A stretch of 9,871 nt of DNA from Verrucomicrobiales bacterium (lineage in GTDB: Bacteria > Verrucomicrobiota > Verrucomicrobiia > Limisphaerales > RI-55). Within the stretch, counting starts at the first letter, position 1; every line of letters begins with the position of its first letter. The position numbers were made by a program, and so were the translations under genes. Of the stretch, positions 1-6,650 are shown one piece after another. The stretch lies in NCBI GenBank assembly GCA_003484235.1, contig DNDP01000329.1, positions 1 to 9,871 of the forward strand. Direction: 5' to 3'. The notes under the pieces are model-generated. The model worked only from the letters and a program-made list of their open reading frames with translations, had not been told where the DNA came from and did no database searches.

Positions 1-491
1 AGCTTCGGGTCGTCGATCTTGATCAACTCGCCCGCGCCATCGCGGAGATAAAGGCCGAGCCGTTTGTATTCCTTGAGCCCGGCGGCTCCGAGTCGGTGAG
101 CCTCTTCCACCTGCTTCACGGCACGCTCCGTCCAGTCGGGTTCGTCCCAGCCGCGATAGTCCAGATTGAAGTAGAGGAGGAAGCGGCCGGGAGCCACCCG
201 ATCGGCGAGCGCCTTGTGCCGTTCGAATTCACTGGAGCCGCCATCCGCCGGGCGCGTCACCGTGCCGCCGCTCAGGTTCACCCCGATGCCGATGCCGGCT
301 TCATCCATGATCTTGAGCGCGCGTTGATATCGTTCCTCCTTCGCCTCGATGTGCATGTGGAGGTCGATTGTCCGCTTCTCCGCCCGCCAACGCGCCGCCT
401 CGGCACGGACAGTTGCGACGTCAACCGCCGCCCAAGTCTGGGAAGTGGCCAGCAGGAATCCGATCAATAGAAAATGAAGGACGGGTTGCAT
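1..491 (-). CDS. Exported amidohydrolase, N-terminal part (runs off left edge)
   Basis: Partial gene: 163 complete codons are visible and the frame is open to base 1. The first residues, MQPVLHFLLIGFLLATSQTW, followed by AA, form a signal peptide with probable cleavage near residues 21-22, so the enzyme is probably exported. Residues 42-47 read IDLHMH. The HxH pair (His45, His47) after a beta-strand is the first metal-binding motif of amidohydrolase TIM barrels (amidohydro_2-like). A GLKEYKRLGL segment around residue 147 also fits exported amidohydrolases of this type. The substrate cannot be told from this fragment, and the remaining metal ligands lie outside the window. The start at 491 is chosen because it gives the signal peptide. 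No Shine-Dalgarno precedes it, and a better-placed one serves an overlapping 15-codon ORF (see 464-511). It is the last gene of a minus-strand series, 100 bases after the membrane-protein gene. Confidence 0.72.
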   Translation of the reverse strand, partial: MQPVLHFLLIGFLLATSQTWAAVDVATVRAEAARWRAEKRTIDLHMHIEAKEERYQRALKIMDEAGIGIGVNLSGGTVTRPADGGSSEFERHKALADRVAPGRFLLYFNLDYRGWDEPDWTERAVKQVEEAHRLGAAGLKEYKRLGLYLRDGAGELIKIDDPK

Positions 492-511
492 GAGGCGGGA
501 GACTGCCGCAT
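464..511 (-). CDS. Possible 15-codon leader ORF overlapping the amidohydrolase start
   Basis: On the minus strand an ATG at 511-509 opens a 15-residue frame (MRQSPASCNPSFIFY) that ends with TGA at 466-464. Its upstream AAGGAAA (bases 517-523) lies about 7 nt from the ATG and is the best Shine-Dalgarno match in this part of the window. The amidohydrolase ATG at 491 lies inside this frame in another phase. The ORF could be a translated leader that couples translation, or the SD could simply serve the downstream start imperfectly. An indel that split an originally in-frame start is also possible. Only sequence position and the SD support it; the peptide itself has no recognisable motif. Confidence 0.25.
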   Translation of the reverse strand: MRQSPASCNPSFIFY

Positions 512-591
512 GCGGATTTCCTTTTCCAGCCAGATAAGCGATCCGATCCAACGGCGGCCGAGGCATCGTGCCGGTCGCGGCGGAAGGCACC

Positions 592-1695
592 TCAAAGCGT
601 CTTCACGTAACGGCTCTGCCAGTAGGCCTGGTCTTTGGCGGCCTGATCGACCGTGCTGAACAGCCGTTTCAACTCGGCGTCGGCATCGGCCTGTTCCAGG
701 CTCACGACCTCGCCGGCAGGATCGGTCTTCCATTGCTGCCAGTGGCTTTCGTAGAGCGCGAGGATCTCGCTGATGGAGGCGGCGATGCGCCGGTCTGTCT
801 CGCGGATGTTGCGGATGATCTCCAGGCGCTGCTCCAACTCCTTCGAGGCGCCGGCCATCACGCCGGCCGCGGCCTTGTCGCTGAGCCCCGCTTCGGAGAG
901 ATGGCGACCGAGCCTGGGAAGAGCAGATTCCAACAGCGCATCCACTTCGTCGTTCCGCTTCTGAAAGCTGGCTACGACGCTTTGGCGCATCTGGAGGTCG
1001 GCCTTGTTTTTCAGGCGGGTGGGATCCATCGGATTCAGATTGATCAGCTTGGTCGCCTCCTGCTGGTAGCCGCCGAACTCCGCCTGCATCTCGGACAGGA
1101 ATGATTTAACCGCCCGGGCCGCAAGGGCGGTATCACCACCGGTGGATTTTTCCACGCGATCGAGCCCCTGCAGGAGGGTCTGGGCGGCGCGGTCCCCGCC
1201 CTCTGTCGTGATCTGGCCGTCGCGCTCCAACTCCTCGGAGAGCTGCTGTTTGACATCGTGGCGTGTCCGTTCGAATTCACGCAGGGCTGCGGCGTCGTTT
1301 CGGAGCATCGGCAACGACGCTGCCTGAGCCCGGATGGTTGCCACGCCACCGACCGTGGTCATGCCCGCCACACCGGCGTTGAGCAGCACGCCCAACACGC
1401 CCGCGATCATCGCTCCCGAGCCGCGATTCGAGCCCTTGCAGAAAAACGAAACGATCGAACAGATCACGCCCACCAGGGCGAACGACAGGCAGGAAAAACC
1501 GACGAATGCACGGGCCGCTGCGACCAGTTCCGGTGATGCTTCCTGTGTTTTCAGCCAGGCATCGTAACCCAGCGAACCGCCGAGGGTGACGAGCGCCAAA
1601 GCGATCCCCACTCCGGCCGCAACGTTGGTGGACGTCGTCCCTTCCGATTGGATCGTTTCCGGAAGGGGCGGGGGAGCGGTGTTGAGTTGAATCAT
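592..1695 (-). CDS. Hypothetical protein with three N-terminal membrane helices and a long helical domain
   Basis: I do not recognise this 367-residue protein. The N-terminus (MIQLNTAPPPLPETIQ) is a short proline-rich tail. Hydrophobic segments follow at about residues 24-44, 63-85 and 94-121, which suggests three membrane helices. The remaining roughly 245 residues are charged, rich in A, E, K, R and Q, and look largely alpha-helical, possibly coiled coil. No enzyme motif is visible. An in-frame ATG at 1752 would add 19 residues (MASFRTRSRPISGF...). I prefer 1695 because the proline-rich tail followed by a helix is a common layout for such membrane proteins, but neither start has a convincing SD (the upstream one has AGGTG only 2 nt away). 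It lies 56-113 bases downstream of the nuclease-like gene on the same strand, so cotranscription with the methyltransferase/nuclease pair is plausible but unproven. Confidence 0.7.
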   Translation of the reverse strand: MIQLNTAPPPLPETIQSEGTTSTNVAAGVGIALALVTLGGSLGYDAWLKTQEASPELVAAARAFVGFSCLSFALVGVICSIVSFFCKGSNRGSGAMIAGVLGVLLNAGVAGMTTVGGVATIRAQAASLPMLRNDAAALREFERTRHDVKQQLSEELERDGQITTEGGDRAAQTLLQGLDRVEKSTGGDTALAARAVKSFLSEMQAEFGGYQQEATKLINLNPMDPTRLKNKADLQMRQSVVASFQKRNDEVDALLESALPRLGRHLSEAGLSDKAAAGVMAGASKELEQRLEIIRNIRETDRRIAASISEILALYESHWQQWKTDPAGEVVSLEQADADAELKRLFSTVDQAAKDQAYWQSRYVKTL

Positions 1696-1808
1696 GTTGG
1701 TCCGCGGTTGAAATCCAGATATTGGGCGCGACCGTGTCCGAAAACTGGCCATTGCACCTGACTGTCGCGTCCTGACGGGTGAGATGCAGGGGGCGGGCCA
1801 GCCGGGGA

Positions 1809-2522
1809 TCAGCGTGGTGGCGGCGGCGCGGAGTCGGCGAGGGTTTCGTCGGCCAGCAGGTGTTCCTTGGCGTACAAACCCCGATTGCTCTGGTTGTATT
1901 CCACCTTCAACTGCACGGCTACCGCATGAAGGGAGGTGATCTTGAAGCGGACCGGAGCCCAGATGGTCCTCCCGCTGACTTCCAGTTGTTCCATCTCGAA
2001 GGCCAGCAGGAGATGCAACGCCTCCCGCGTGACCTTGCTCGTTTCCGACGGGGAATAGTAGAAGGTCCGCTGGCTGGAGGAAGCGGTGCGGGCATTGAAG
2101 GTCTTCAACTCAAGGTAGCAGGGCGGGTCGCTTTCAAGTTCCACGTCCGGATAGCCGGCCGCGGCGGTTCGGCCGGAGGCGGTCTTGGGCCGCGCCGCCT
2201 TGAGCCCGGCCGCATTCAAGGCCTGAATGACCAGCGGTTCGACTGCGTTGCCGACCTCGTTGGCGCGCGCCTTGTCGATCATCGCTTCGCGGGCCGCCCG
2301 GGCTGCATTGCGGGCCGCCTCCGACAGCTTGGCCAGAATCGCCCGATGGGCGTCGGACTCTGGGTTGAACGGAATCACGTTCTGACCCGTCGTCTGCCGG
2401 ATGACGTCGGCAAACAGGTAGGTCCCCTCGATGTCGGCACCGGGCGGCTCCCGGTCCGGTTCCGCGGCAACGCCGGCGACTGCGGTCACCGCGAGAAGCA
2501 TGGCTGCATTCAGGCGTTTCAT
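1809..2522 (-). CDS. PD-(D/E)XK restriction-endonuclease-like protein with a Sec signal peptide
   Basis: 237 residues. The start ATG (2522-2520) overlaps the methyltransferase stop TGA (2521-2519) as ATGA, indicating tight translational coupling. Residues 1-20 (MKRLNAAMLLAVTAVAGVAA) have a basic n-region, a hydrophobic core and small residues before the likely cleavage site: a typical Sec signal peptide. The body carries a PD-(D/E)XK signature. NEVGNAVEP (residues 88-96) would be the first helix with its acidic residue. YPD (124-126) supplies Asp126, and YLELK (136-140) supplies Glu138 and Lys140. A short glycine/alanine-containing stretch lies before YPD. The position next to a DNA methyltransferase agrees with a type II restriction endonuclease. 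A cytoplasmic enzyme would not need a signal peptide, so this may be a periplasmic nuclease, or the hydrophobic N-terminus may belong to the fold. A longer in-frame ORF begins at 2660, but its extra residues lie wholly within the methyltransferase gene and look like noise. The nuclease call rests on motif and context, not on a family match. Confidence 0.62.
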   Translation of the reverse strand: MKRLNAAMLLAVTAVAGVAAEPDREPPGADIEGTYLFADVIRQTTGQNVIPFNPESDAHRAILAKLSEAARNAARAAREAMIDKARANEVGNAVEPLVIQALNAAGLKAARPKTASGRTAAAGYPDVELESDPPCYLELKTFNARTASSSQRTFYYSPSETSKVTREALHLLLAFEMEQLEVSGRTIWAPVRFKITSLHAVAVQLKVEYNQSNRGLYAKEHLLADETLADSAPPPPR

Positions 2523-3856
2523 GGCTTGCGGAAGAGCACGATGCGGTTGGTGTTCGTGCCGCGCGAGTTGTTGTCCACCCCCCAGCAGTTCGCGGTCTTG
2601 GTGAACTGCTGGTCGTTGATCAGCACCAGTTGCGGCACCAGGCCGGCGGCGCTGCCGCACGGAATTACGGTCTCCTCGAGCTTCACCGCGCCTCCACGCA
2701 CCTCTCCGACTTCAAAGGCCACGTGCCCATTCCGCTTCAGCAGCCGATGAAGTTCACGGAAAACCCGCGTCATTGCCGCCGCCCAGTCCGTGAGTTTCCT
2801 CGGAACGGTCAGCTGCACCGCTTCGGGGTCGATACCCAAGAACCAGCAGCGAAGCCAGTTGTCCCCCGCGTAGTTGACGATGTCGAGGAACGGGGGGGAG
2901 GTGACCACGAGTTGCACGGAATTTTCGGGCAGGGCCGTTGTGGCGTGCGCGGGGGCTGTCAGCAGGCGGGAACTTGCAGCCGCTTCCGCCAGTGTTGCGG
3001 CCAGCTGCGGCGTCACATCGGCCAGCAGCTGTCTGGATTTCTTCAGGATGATCTTTCGGAGGTCGCGCACGGGAGGGGTCTGCTTGAGCCGGGCATTGAT
3101 CTTCAGCTGGGACTTGACCGAGACGGCCTGGTTGGGGGGCATGGTGCGGACCGAGAAGAATCCCGGCGAATGCCCCGTCAGCCGGTTCAGGCAGACCATT
3201 TCCAGCCAAAGATCAATCCCGTCCAGTTCGCCGGACGTCCGGCGGGCTTGGAAGTAGTTTTTGAGCGACGACAGGCCGCGAAGCGTCTCCGGATGGTAAA
3301 ACGCCAGCAGCTCGGACGGCTCGTCCGCCGGCTGATCGAGCGGAATCGACTCCAACCGCTCCCCGATCATCTGGAGGCGAGGCGGGTTCAGGCGCCCGCC
3401 GGCCATCACCTGGCTCAGCGGATTGATGTCCGATCCCCACGGGGTGCGTCCCAGCAGCGCGGCCTCCACCGGCGTCGTGCCGCGCCCCATGAACGGATCA
3501 TAGACGACGTCGCCGGGTTTGGTGAGCCGTTCGATGAAAAACCGGGGGAGCTGGGGTTTGAAACAGGCGCGATAGGAGATCTCGTGCAGTGAATTCGCCT
3601 GGCGTTGCCGGGCGGTCCAGAACTCGTTGACGTAGACTGGGGTGGCTATTGAACTGCCATCGCCCGCCGTTACAGTCGTTTGCAGGATTCGGGTAGCCGT
3701 GCCATACGCGGCAAAGGACTCCAATTCTGCCGCCAGCGTGCCTGAAGTAGGGGCTGACTTCTTTTCGAGCGGGATGGTTTCGCGTTCTCCGGTGTAACCG
3801 GTCGACGTGGGTGGCGAAGTCTTTAAATCGAACTCCAAATTGCGCATCGGTATCAT
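2519..3856 (-). CDS. Site-specific DNA methyltransferase (N4-cytosine or N6-adenine type)
   Basis: 445 residues. It probably transfers a methyl group from S-adenosylmethionine to an exocyclic amino group of a DNA base. The segment around residues 91-108 (HEISYRACFKPQLPRFFI) resembles motif X. DPFMGRGTT (120-128) is the AdoMet-binding motif I, followed by GSDINPL (141-147) as motif II. TSPPF (319-323) is catalytic motif IV; the SPP form is more frequent in N4-cytosine enzymes but does not exclude N6-adenine. The roughly 170 residues between motifs I and IV are the likely target-recognition region. This gives the order X-I-TRD-IV, as in alpha-class enzymes. The C-terminus (GTNTNRIVLFRK) is also typical of such methylases. 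The first 75 residues are less typical. ATG at 3856 is used; a second in-frame ATG lies at 3847, and neither has an SD. The gene is coupled by ATGA to the nuclease-like gene. The recognition sequence cannot be read from the protein. Confidence 0.88.
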   Translation of the reverse strand: MIPMRNLEFDLKTSPPTSTGYTGERETIPLEKKSAPTSGTLAAELESFAAYGTATRILQTTVTAGDGSSIATPVYVNEFWTARQRQANSLHEISYRACFKPQLPRFFIERLTKPGDVVYDPFMGRGTTPVEAALLGRTPWGSDINPLSQVMAGGRLNPPRLQMIGERLESIPLDQPADEPSELLAFYHPETLRGLSSLKNYFQARRTSGELDGIDLWLEMVCLNRLTGHSPGFFSVRTMPPNQAVSVKSQLKINARLKQTPPVRDLRKIILKKSRQLLADVTPQLAATLAEAAASSRLLTAPAHATTALPENSVQLVVTSPPFLDIVNYAGDNWLRCWFLGIDPEAVQLTVPRKLTDWAAAMTRVFRELHRLLKRNGHVAFEVGEVRGGAVKLEETVIPCGSAAGLVPQLVLINDQQFTKTANCWGVDNNSRGTNTNRIVLFRKP

Positions 3857-3873
3857 TTGGCGGACAGCCAGAA
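3856..3873. repeat. Imperfect palindrome at the methyltransferase start, related to 5254-5270
   Basis: The plus strand reads TTTGGCGGACAGCCAGAA, an inverted repeat TTTGGC/GCCAGA around a short centre, touching the methyltransferase ATG. A near copy, TTTGGCGGCAGCCAAAA, lies at 5254-5270 upstream of rpsP. The two differ by one inserted A and one A/G change. The site could be an operator or the 5' end of an mRNA hairpin; chance is not excluded. Confidence 0.3.
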
Positions 3874-3996
3874 TGATCGGCTTGCCCCGCGGTTGGCAAC
3901 GGCAGATTCGGGCGGGATGACACCGCGGATTCCCCGGGAAAAATGCCTCAAGAAGCGATTCCGATTGCCGATGTAATTGGCGACTTGGTCTGAGTT

Positions 3997-5214
3997 ATGT
4001 CCCCAGACAGCAAGAAAAACGTGCTGTTCGTCGATGACGAACCCGAGATCCTCGCCGCGATCCAGGACAGTCTGGAACCGTTCAGCGACGGCTGGCGGCT
4101 GCAGTTTGCCTCCGGTGGCGAGGAAGCGCTGGAACTGCTCAACCATGAGCGCGTGCATGTGCTGGTCACAGACCTTCAGATGCCGGGCATGGACGGCGCC
4201 CACTTGCTGGCCGAAGCGCGTCGCCGGCACCCGGAGACCGCCCGGGTCGTGATGAGCGGCTACTACGACAAGGAAACCGCGCTTCGACTGGTTTGCGCGA
4301 CCCATCAGTACCTGCCGAAGCCGTGCGAGGCGGGCCGGTTGAGCGACGTTATCACCCGCATTCTTCGCCTGCGCGACCTGCTGACTTCGGAGACCCTTCA
4401 GCGGCTGGTGACCCGCATCAAGTCCCTCCCGAGCATGCCGACGGTTTACGTGCAGTTGATGGAGGAACTTGGCAAGGATGATCCCGAACTGGAGAAAATC
4501 GGGCAGATCATTTCCCGGGATCCCGCGATGAGCGCGAAGATCCTGCAGTTGGTGAACTCGGCCTACTTTGGACTGTCCCGCGACATCTCGCACCCTTCGG
4601 AGGCGACGATGTTTCTGGGGGTCGATCTCATTCGGGGGCTGGTCCTGATGGCCCATGTATTCACCCAGTTCGACAAGGTGAAGATGGACACCTTCTCCAT
4701 TGAACGGGTCATGGAGCACTCGTGGCTCACCGGCGTGCTGGCCCGGGCCGTGGCAATGTCTGAACAGCTCGATGCACGCAGCTGCGACCACGCGTTCATT
4801 GCCGGGTTGCTCCACGACATCGGGAAACTGATCCTCGTGGCCAACCTGCCTCAGCTCTATCTGGACGTGGTGCAGACGACGGCCGCCGAAGGCATCACCG
4901 TGTCCGAGGCCGAGGCGGACGTGATCGGCTGCAACCATGCCGAGGTCGGCGCCTATCTGATCGGCCTTTGGGGACTGCCGGATCCGGTGGTCGAGGGCGT
5001 GGCTTTTCACAATCGTTCAATCGAGATCGATCAAGGCCAGCCCGGCATTCCCACGATCGTCTACCTTGCCAGCGAACTGGAGAAACTGATGGGATCACAG
5101 TCCGGGCCCCGGGCAGTTCCCGAGATGGCGGCGGACAAATTCAGAGACGCGGGCGTGGCGGACAGGTTGCAGAGTTGGTGGGACGTCTGTGAGACCGTTC
5201 TGAAACGTCACTAG
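3997..5214 (+). CDS. Response regulator with REC receiver and HDOD output domain
   Basis: 405 residues, probably cytoplasmic. The receiver domain spans about residues 7-122, with the acidic pair Asp13-Asp14, the phospho-acceptor Asp59 (VTDLQMPGMDG) and Lys108 (YLPKP). An HDOD domain follows from about 135 to 340. It starts with LPSMPTVYVQL, contains the characteristic RDPAMSAKILQLVNSAYFG stretch (174-192), and has EHSWLTG, AGLLHDIGKL (269-278) and NHAEVGAYLIGLWGLP. HDOD domains are HD-superfamily relatives that usually act in protein interaction and signalling rather than catalysis; HDIGK is kept here, but activity cannot be inferred. The start is fixed because an in-frame TGA at 3991-3993 lies just upstream; no strong SD is present. 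It diverges from the methyltransferase across 140 bases and is followed by 180 bases before rpsP. No sensor kinase lies nearby. Confidence 0.9.
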   Translation: MSPDSKKNVLFVDDEPEILAAIQDSLEPFSDGWRLQFASGGEEALELLNHERVHVLVTDLQMPGMDGAHLLAEARRRHPETARVVMSGYYDKETALRLVCATHQYLPKPCEAGRLSDVITRILRLRDLLTSETLQRLVTRIKSLPSMPTVYVQLMEELGKDDPELEKIGQIISRDPAMSAKILQLVNSAYFGLSRDISHPSEATMFLGVDLIRGLVLMAHVFTQFDKVKMDTFSIERVMEHSWLTGVLARAVAMSEQLDARSCDHAFIAGLLHDIGKLILVANLPQLYLDVVQTTAAEGITVSEAEADVIGCNHAEVGAYLIGLWGLPDPVVEGVAFHNRSIEIDQGQPGIPTIVYLASELEKLMGSQSGPRAVPEMAADKFRDAGVADRLQSWWDVCETVLKRH

Positions 5215-5253
5215 AACGTATCGGACGGCCGCCCATCCGCTTCATTTCCCCTC

Positions 5254-5270
5254 TTTGGCGGCAGCCAAAA
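5254..5270. repeat. 16-bp palindrome upstream of rpsP (possible operator or hairpin)
   Basis: TTTGGC (5254-5259) and GCCAAA (5264-5269) form a perfect 6-bp inverted repeat around GGCA, 40 bases after the HDOD gene. No run of T follows on either strand, so it is not a canonical terminator. It ends 7 bases before a candidate -35 box at 5277. A related sequence lies at 3856-3873. Confidence 0.35.
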
Positions 5271-5276
5271 CAGTGC

Positions 5277-5305
5277 TTGCCATCACCCCGACCCATGTCT
5301 AAGGT
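5277..5305 (+). promoter_or_regulatory. Candidate sigma70-type promoter for the rpsP cluster
   Basis: TTGCCA (5277-5282) matches five of six bases of a -35 box. After 17 bases, TAAGGT (5300-5305) matches only three of six bases of a -10 box. This would start transcription near 5312, about 80 bases before rpsP. The 180-base gap after the HDOD gene is the largest before this cluster and is a reasonable place for its promoter. The weak -10 keeps confidence low. Confidence 0.3.
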
Positions 5306-5394
5306 CTGCCCTCCTTTTCGGGAAGAGACCCCAAAATCCGGGCGAAATCGGCCGGAAAACGCGGTGCCCCGGCAACTAACAACTAGAGCAGATT

Positions 5395-5649
5395 ATGGCA
5401 GTCAAAATACGGTTGAAGCGCGTCGGTTCCAAGAACCAGCCGATCTATCGCGTGGTGGTGACCGACTCGCGCAGTCCGCGCGACGGCCGGTTCATTGAGG
5501 AGATCGGCTCTTACAATCCGACCCTGAAGACGGACAAGTTCCGCGTCGATTTGGGCCGGGCCGACTACTGGCTGAAAAACGGCGCCCAGGCTTCGGAAAC
5601 CGTGGCCAGCCACCTCAAGCGCGCCCGCAAAGCCGCTCCTGCGGCCTGA
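5395..5649 (+). CDS. rpsP: 30S ribosomal protein S16
   Basis: 84 residues, the usual length. The N-terminus MAVKIRLKRVGSKNQPIYRV and the following VVTDSRSPRDGRFIEEIGSYNP are the hallmark of S16, a 30S assembly protein that binds 16S rRNA in the platform/body. A purine-rich AGAGCAGA lies a few bases before the ATG. It opens the cluster rpsP-khpA-trmD-rplS, with only 5 bases before khpA. A 180-base leader region containing a candidate promoter precedes it. Confidence 0.98.
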   Translation: MAVKIRLKRVGSKNQPIYRVVVTDSRSPRDGRFIEEIGSYNPTLKTDKFRVDLGRADYWLKNGAQASETVASHLKRARKAAPAA

Positions 5650-5654
5650 GTTGG

Positions 5655-5909
5655 ATGCAGGCTTTCCTCGAATACGTGGTCAGCGGCCTCGTGAACCATC
5701 CCGAGGCAGTATCCGTCACTCCGGTGGATCGGGGCGGCACCACGCTGTACGAGCTGCGCATGAACCCCGAGGATGTGGGCAAGGTGATCGGCCGCAGCGG
5801 CATGACCATCAGCGCCATCCGTTCCCTCGCCCAGGTGGGTGCCGCCCGGGGAGGCGCCCGATGCTCGGTCGAGATTGTCGAGGATCGCCCCCGCCGCGGC
5901 GATCATTGA
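5655..5909 (+). CDS. khpA: KhpA-type KH-domain RNA-binding protein
   Basis: 84 residues. Starting with MQAFLEYVVSGLVNHPEAVSV and containing VGKVIGRSGMTISAIRSL with the GXXG loop GRSG at residues 46-49, it matches the small single-KH family KhpA (YlqC). These bind RNA and in Firmicutes pair with KhpB to influence cell division or sRNA pathways. Adjacency to rpsP is the conserved position of this family. The tail (EIVEDRPRRGDH) is short and basic/acidic. The SD is weak (GAGTTGG), and with only 5 bases after the rpsP stop, translational coupling is likely. Confidence 0.93.
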   Translation: MQAFLEYVVSGLVNHPEAVSVTPVDRGGTTLYELRMNPEDVGKVIGRSGMTISAIRSLAQVGAARGGARCSVEIVEDRPRRGDH

Positions 5910-5938
5910 TGACGTTTTTCACCCCGTGACACCCGGCC

Positions 5939-6643
5939 ATGAAGATCGACGTCGTGACGTTGTTTCCGGGGATGTTTACGGGTCCGCTGGATGAGAGCAT
6001 TGTCCGGCGCGCGCGCGAGGCCGGGCGGCTGGACCTGAAGATTCACGACCTGCGGGACTACACTCATGATCGCCATCGCACCGTCGATGACAAGCCGTTC
6101 GGCGGTGGTCCCGGCATGCTGCTGAAGCCGGAGCCGGTGTTTGAGGCGGTCGAAGCGCTGCGCCGGCCCGCTTGCCGCGTGATTCTGCTGGCACCGGCCG
6201 GACGGCCGCTGACGCAGGGCGTCGTGCGGGAACTTGCCGCCGAGAAGCATCTGGTGCTGGTGTGCGGTGCTTATGAGGGGTTCGACGAACGAATCCGCGA
6301 GCACCTGGCCGACGATGAGATATCGGTCGGGGATTACGTCCTGACCAACGGCGCGTTGCCGGCGATGCTGGTGATCGACGCGGTGACCCGACTGCTGCCC
6401 GGAGTGCTGGGCGACGAGCAGAGCGCGGCGGACGAATCGTTCAGCCACGGACTGCTTGAGTACCCGCACTACACCCGCCCCGCGGAGTTTCGGGGCTGGA
6501 AGGTGCCGGAAGTGTTGGTTTCGGGAAACCATGCGGCCATCGAACGCTGGCGGCGCGAGCAGGCCCTCGCGCGGACCCGCGAACGGCGGCCCGATTTGTT
6601 GCAGAATTTAACCGGCGCCGGATCCGGCGCCAACACGAACTGA
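5939..6643 (+). CDS. trmD: tRNA (guanine37-N1)-methyltransferase TrmD
   Basis: 234 residues, a normal length. The enzyme methylates G37 of tRNAs next to the anticodon using AdoMet, which prevents +1 frameshifting. It begins MKIDVVTLFPGMF and contains DDKPFGGGPGMLLKPEP (50-66). The trefoil-knot AdoMet site includes LVCGAYEGFDERI (107-119) and SVGDYVLTNGALPAMLVIDAV (129-149). ESFSHGLLEYPHYTRP follows, which contains the catalytic-region Asp-Glu-Ser. The usual TGGE of the knot loop is TNGA here. The C-terminal tail GAGSGANTN is encoded by a perfect DNA palindrome. It lies 29 bases after khpA with no rimM between, and 7 bases before rplS. Confidence 0.97.
   Translation: MKIDVVTLFPGMFTGPLDESIVRRAREAGRLDLKIHDLRDYTHDRHRTVDDKPFGGGPGMLLKPEPVFEAVEALRRPACRVILLAPAGRPLTQGVVRELAAEKHLVLVCGAYEGFDERIREHLADDEISVGDYVLTNGALPAMLVIDAVTRLLPGVLGDEQSAADESFSHGLLEYPHYTRPAEFRGWKVPEVLVSGNHAAIERWRREQALARTRERRPDLLQNLTGAGSGANTN
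6614..6631. repeat. Perfect 18-bp palindrome at the end of trmD
   Basis: GGCGCCGGATCCGGCGCC is its own reverse complement. In mRNA it can fold into a GC-only stem of 7 bp with a GATC loop, 19 bases before the rplS ATG. It is not followed by U residues, so it is unlikely to terminate transcription. It could affect mRNA processing or initiation at rplS. Confidence 0.55.
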
Positions 6644-6650
6644 AACGCAT

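Noticed and set aside
2523..2660. N-terminal extension of the nuclease-like protein to 283 residues
   Set aside because: The extra 46 residues lie wholly within the methyltransferase coding region and are noise-like; the ATGA start gives a clean signal peptide.
1779..2750. Plus-strand ORF of 323 codons opposite the nuclease and methyltransferase genes
   Set aside because: Antisense shadow with no recognisable domain; the opposite strand carries the motif-bearing proteins.
2630..3592. Plus-strand ORF of 320 codons opposite the methyltransferase
   Set aside because: Antisense to the conserved methyltransferase motifs; arginine/glycine-rich low-information translation.
3882..3899. TTGCC-N8-GGCAA inverted repeat as an R-M controller (C-protein) operator
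   Set aside because: Only a 5-bp arm, no controller gene in the window, and such repeats are expected by chance in GC-rich DNA.
3853..5010. Long minus-strand ORF (385 codons) opposite the HDOD regulator
   Set aside because: It lies antisense to a gene with unambiguous REC and HDOD motifs. Its translation is rich in H, R, Q and G without motifs, as expected from antisense reading of GC-rich DNA.
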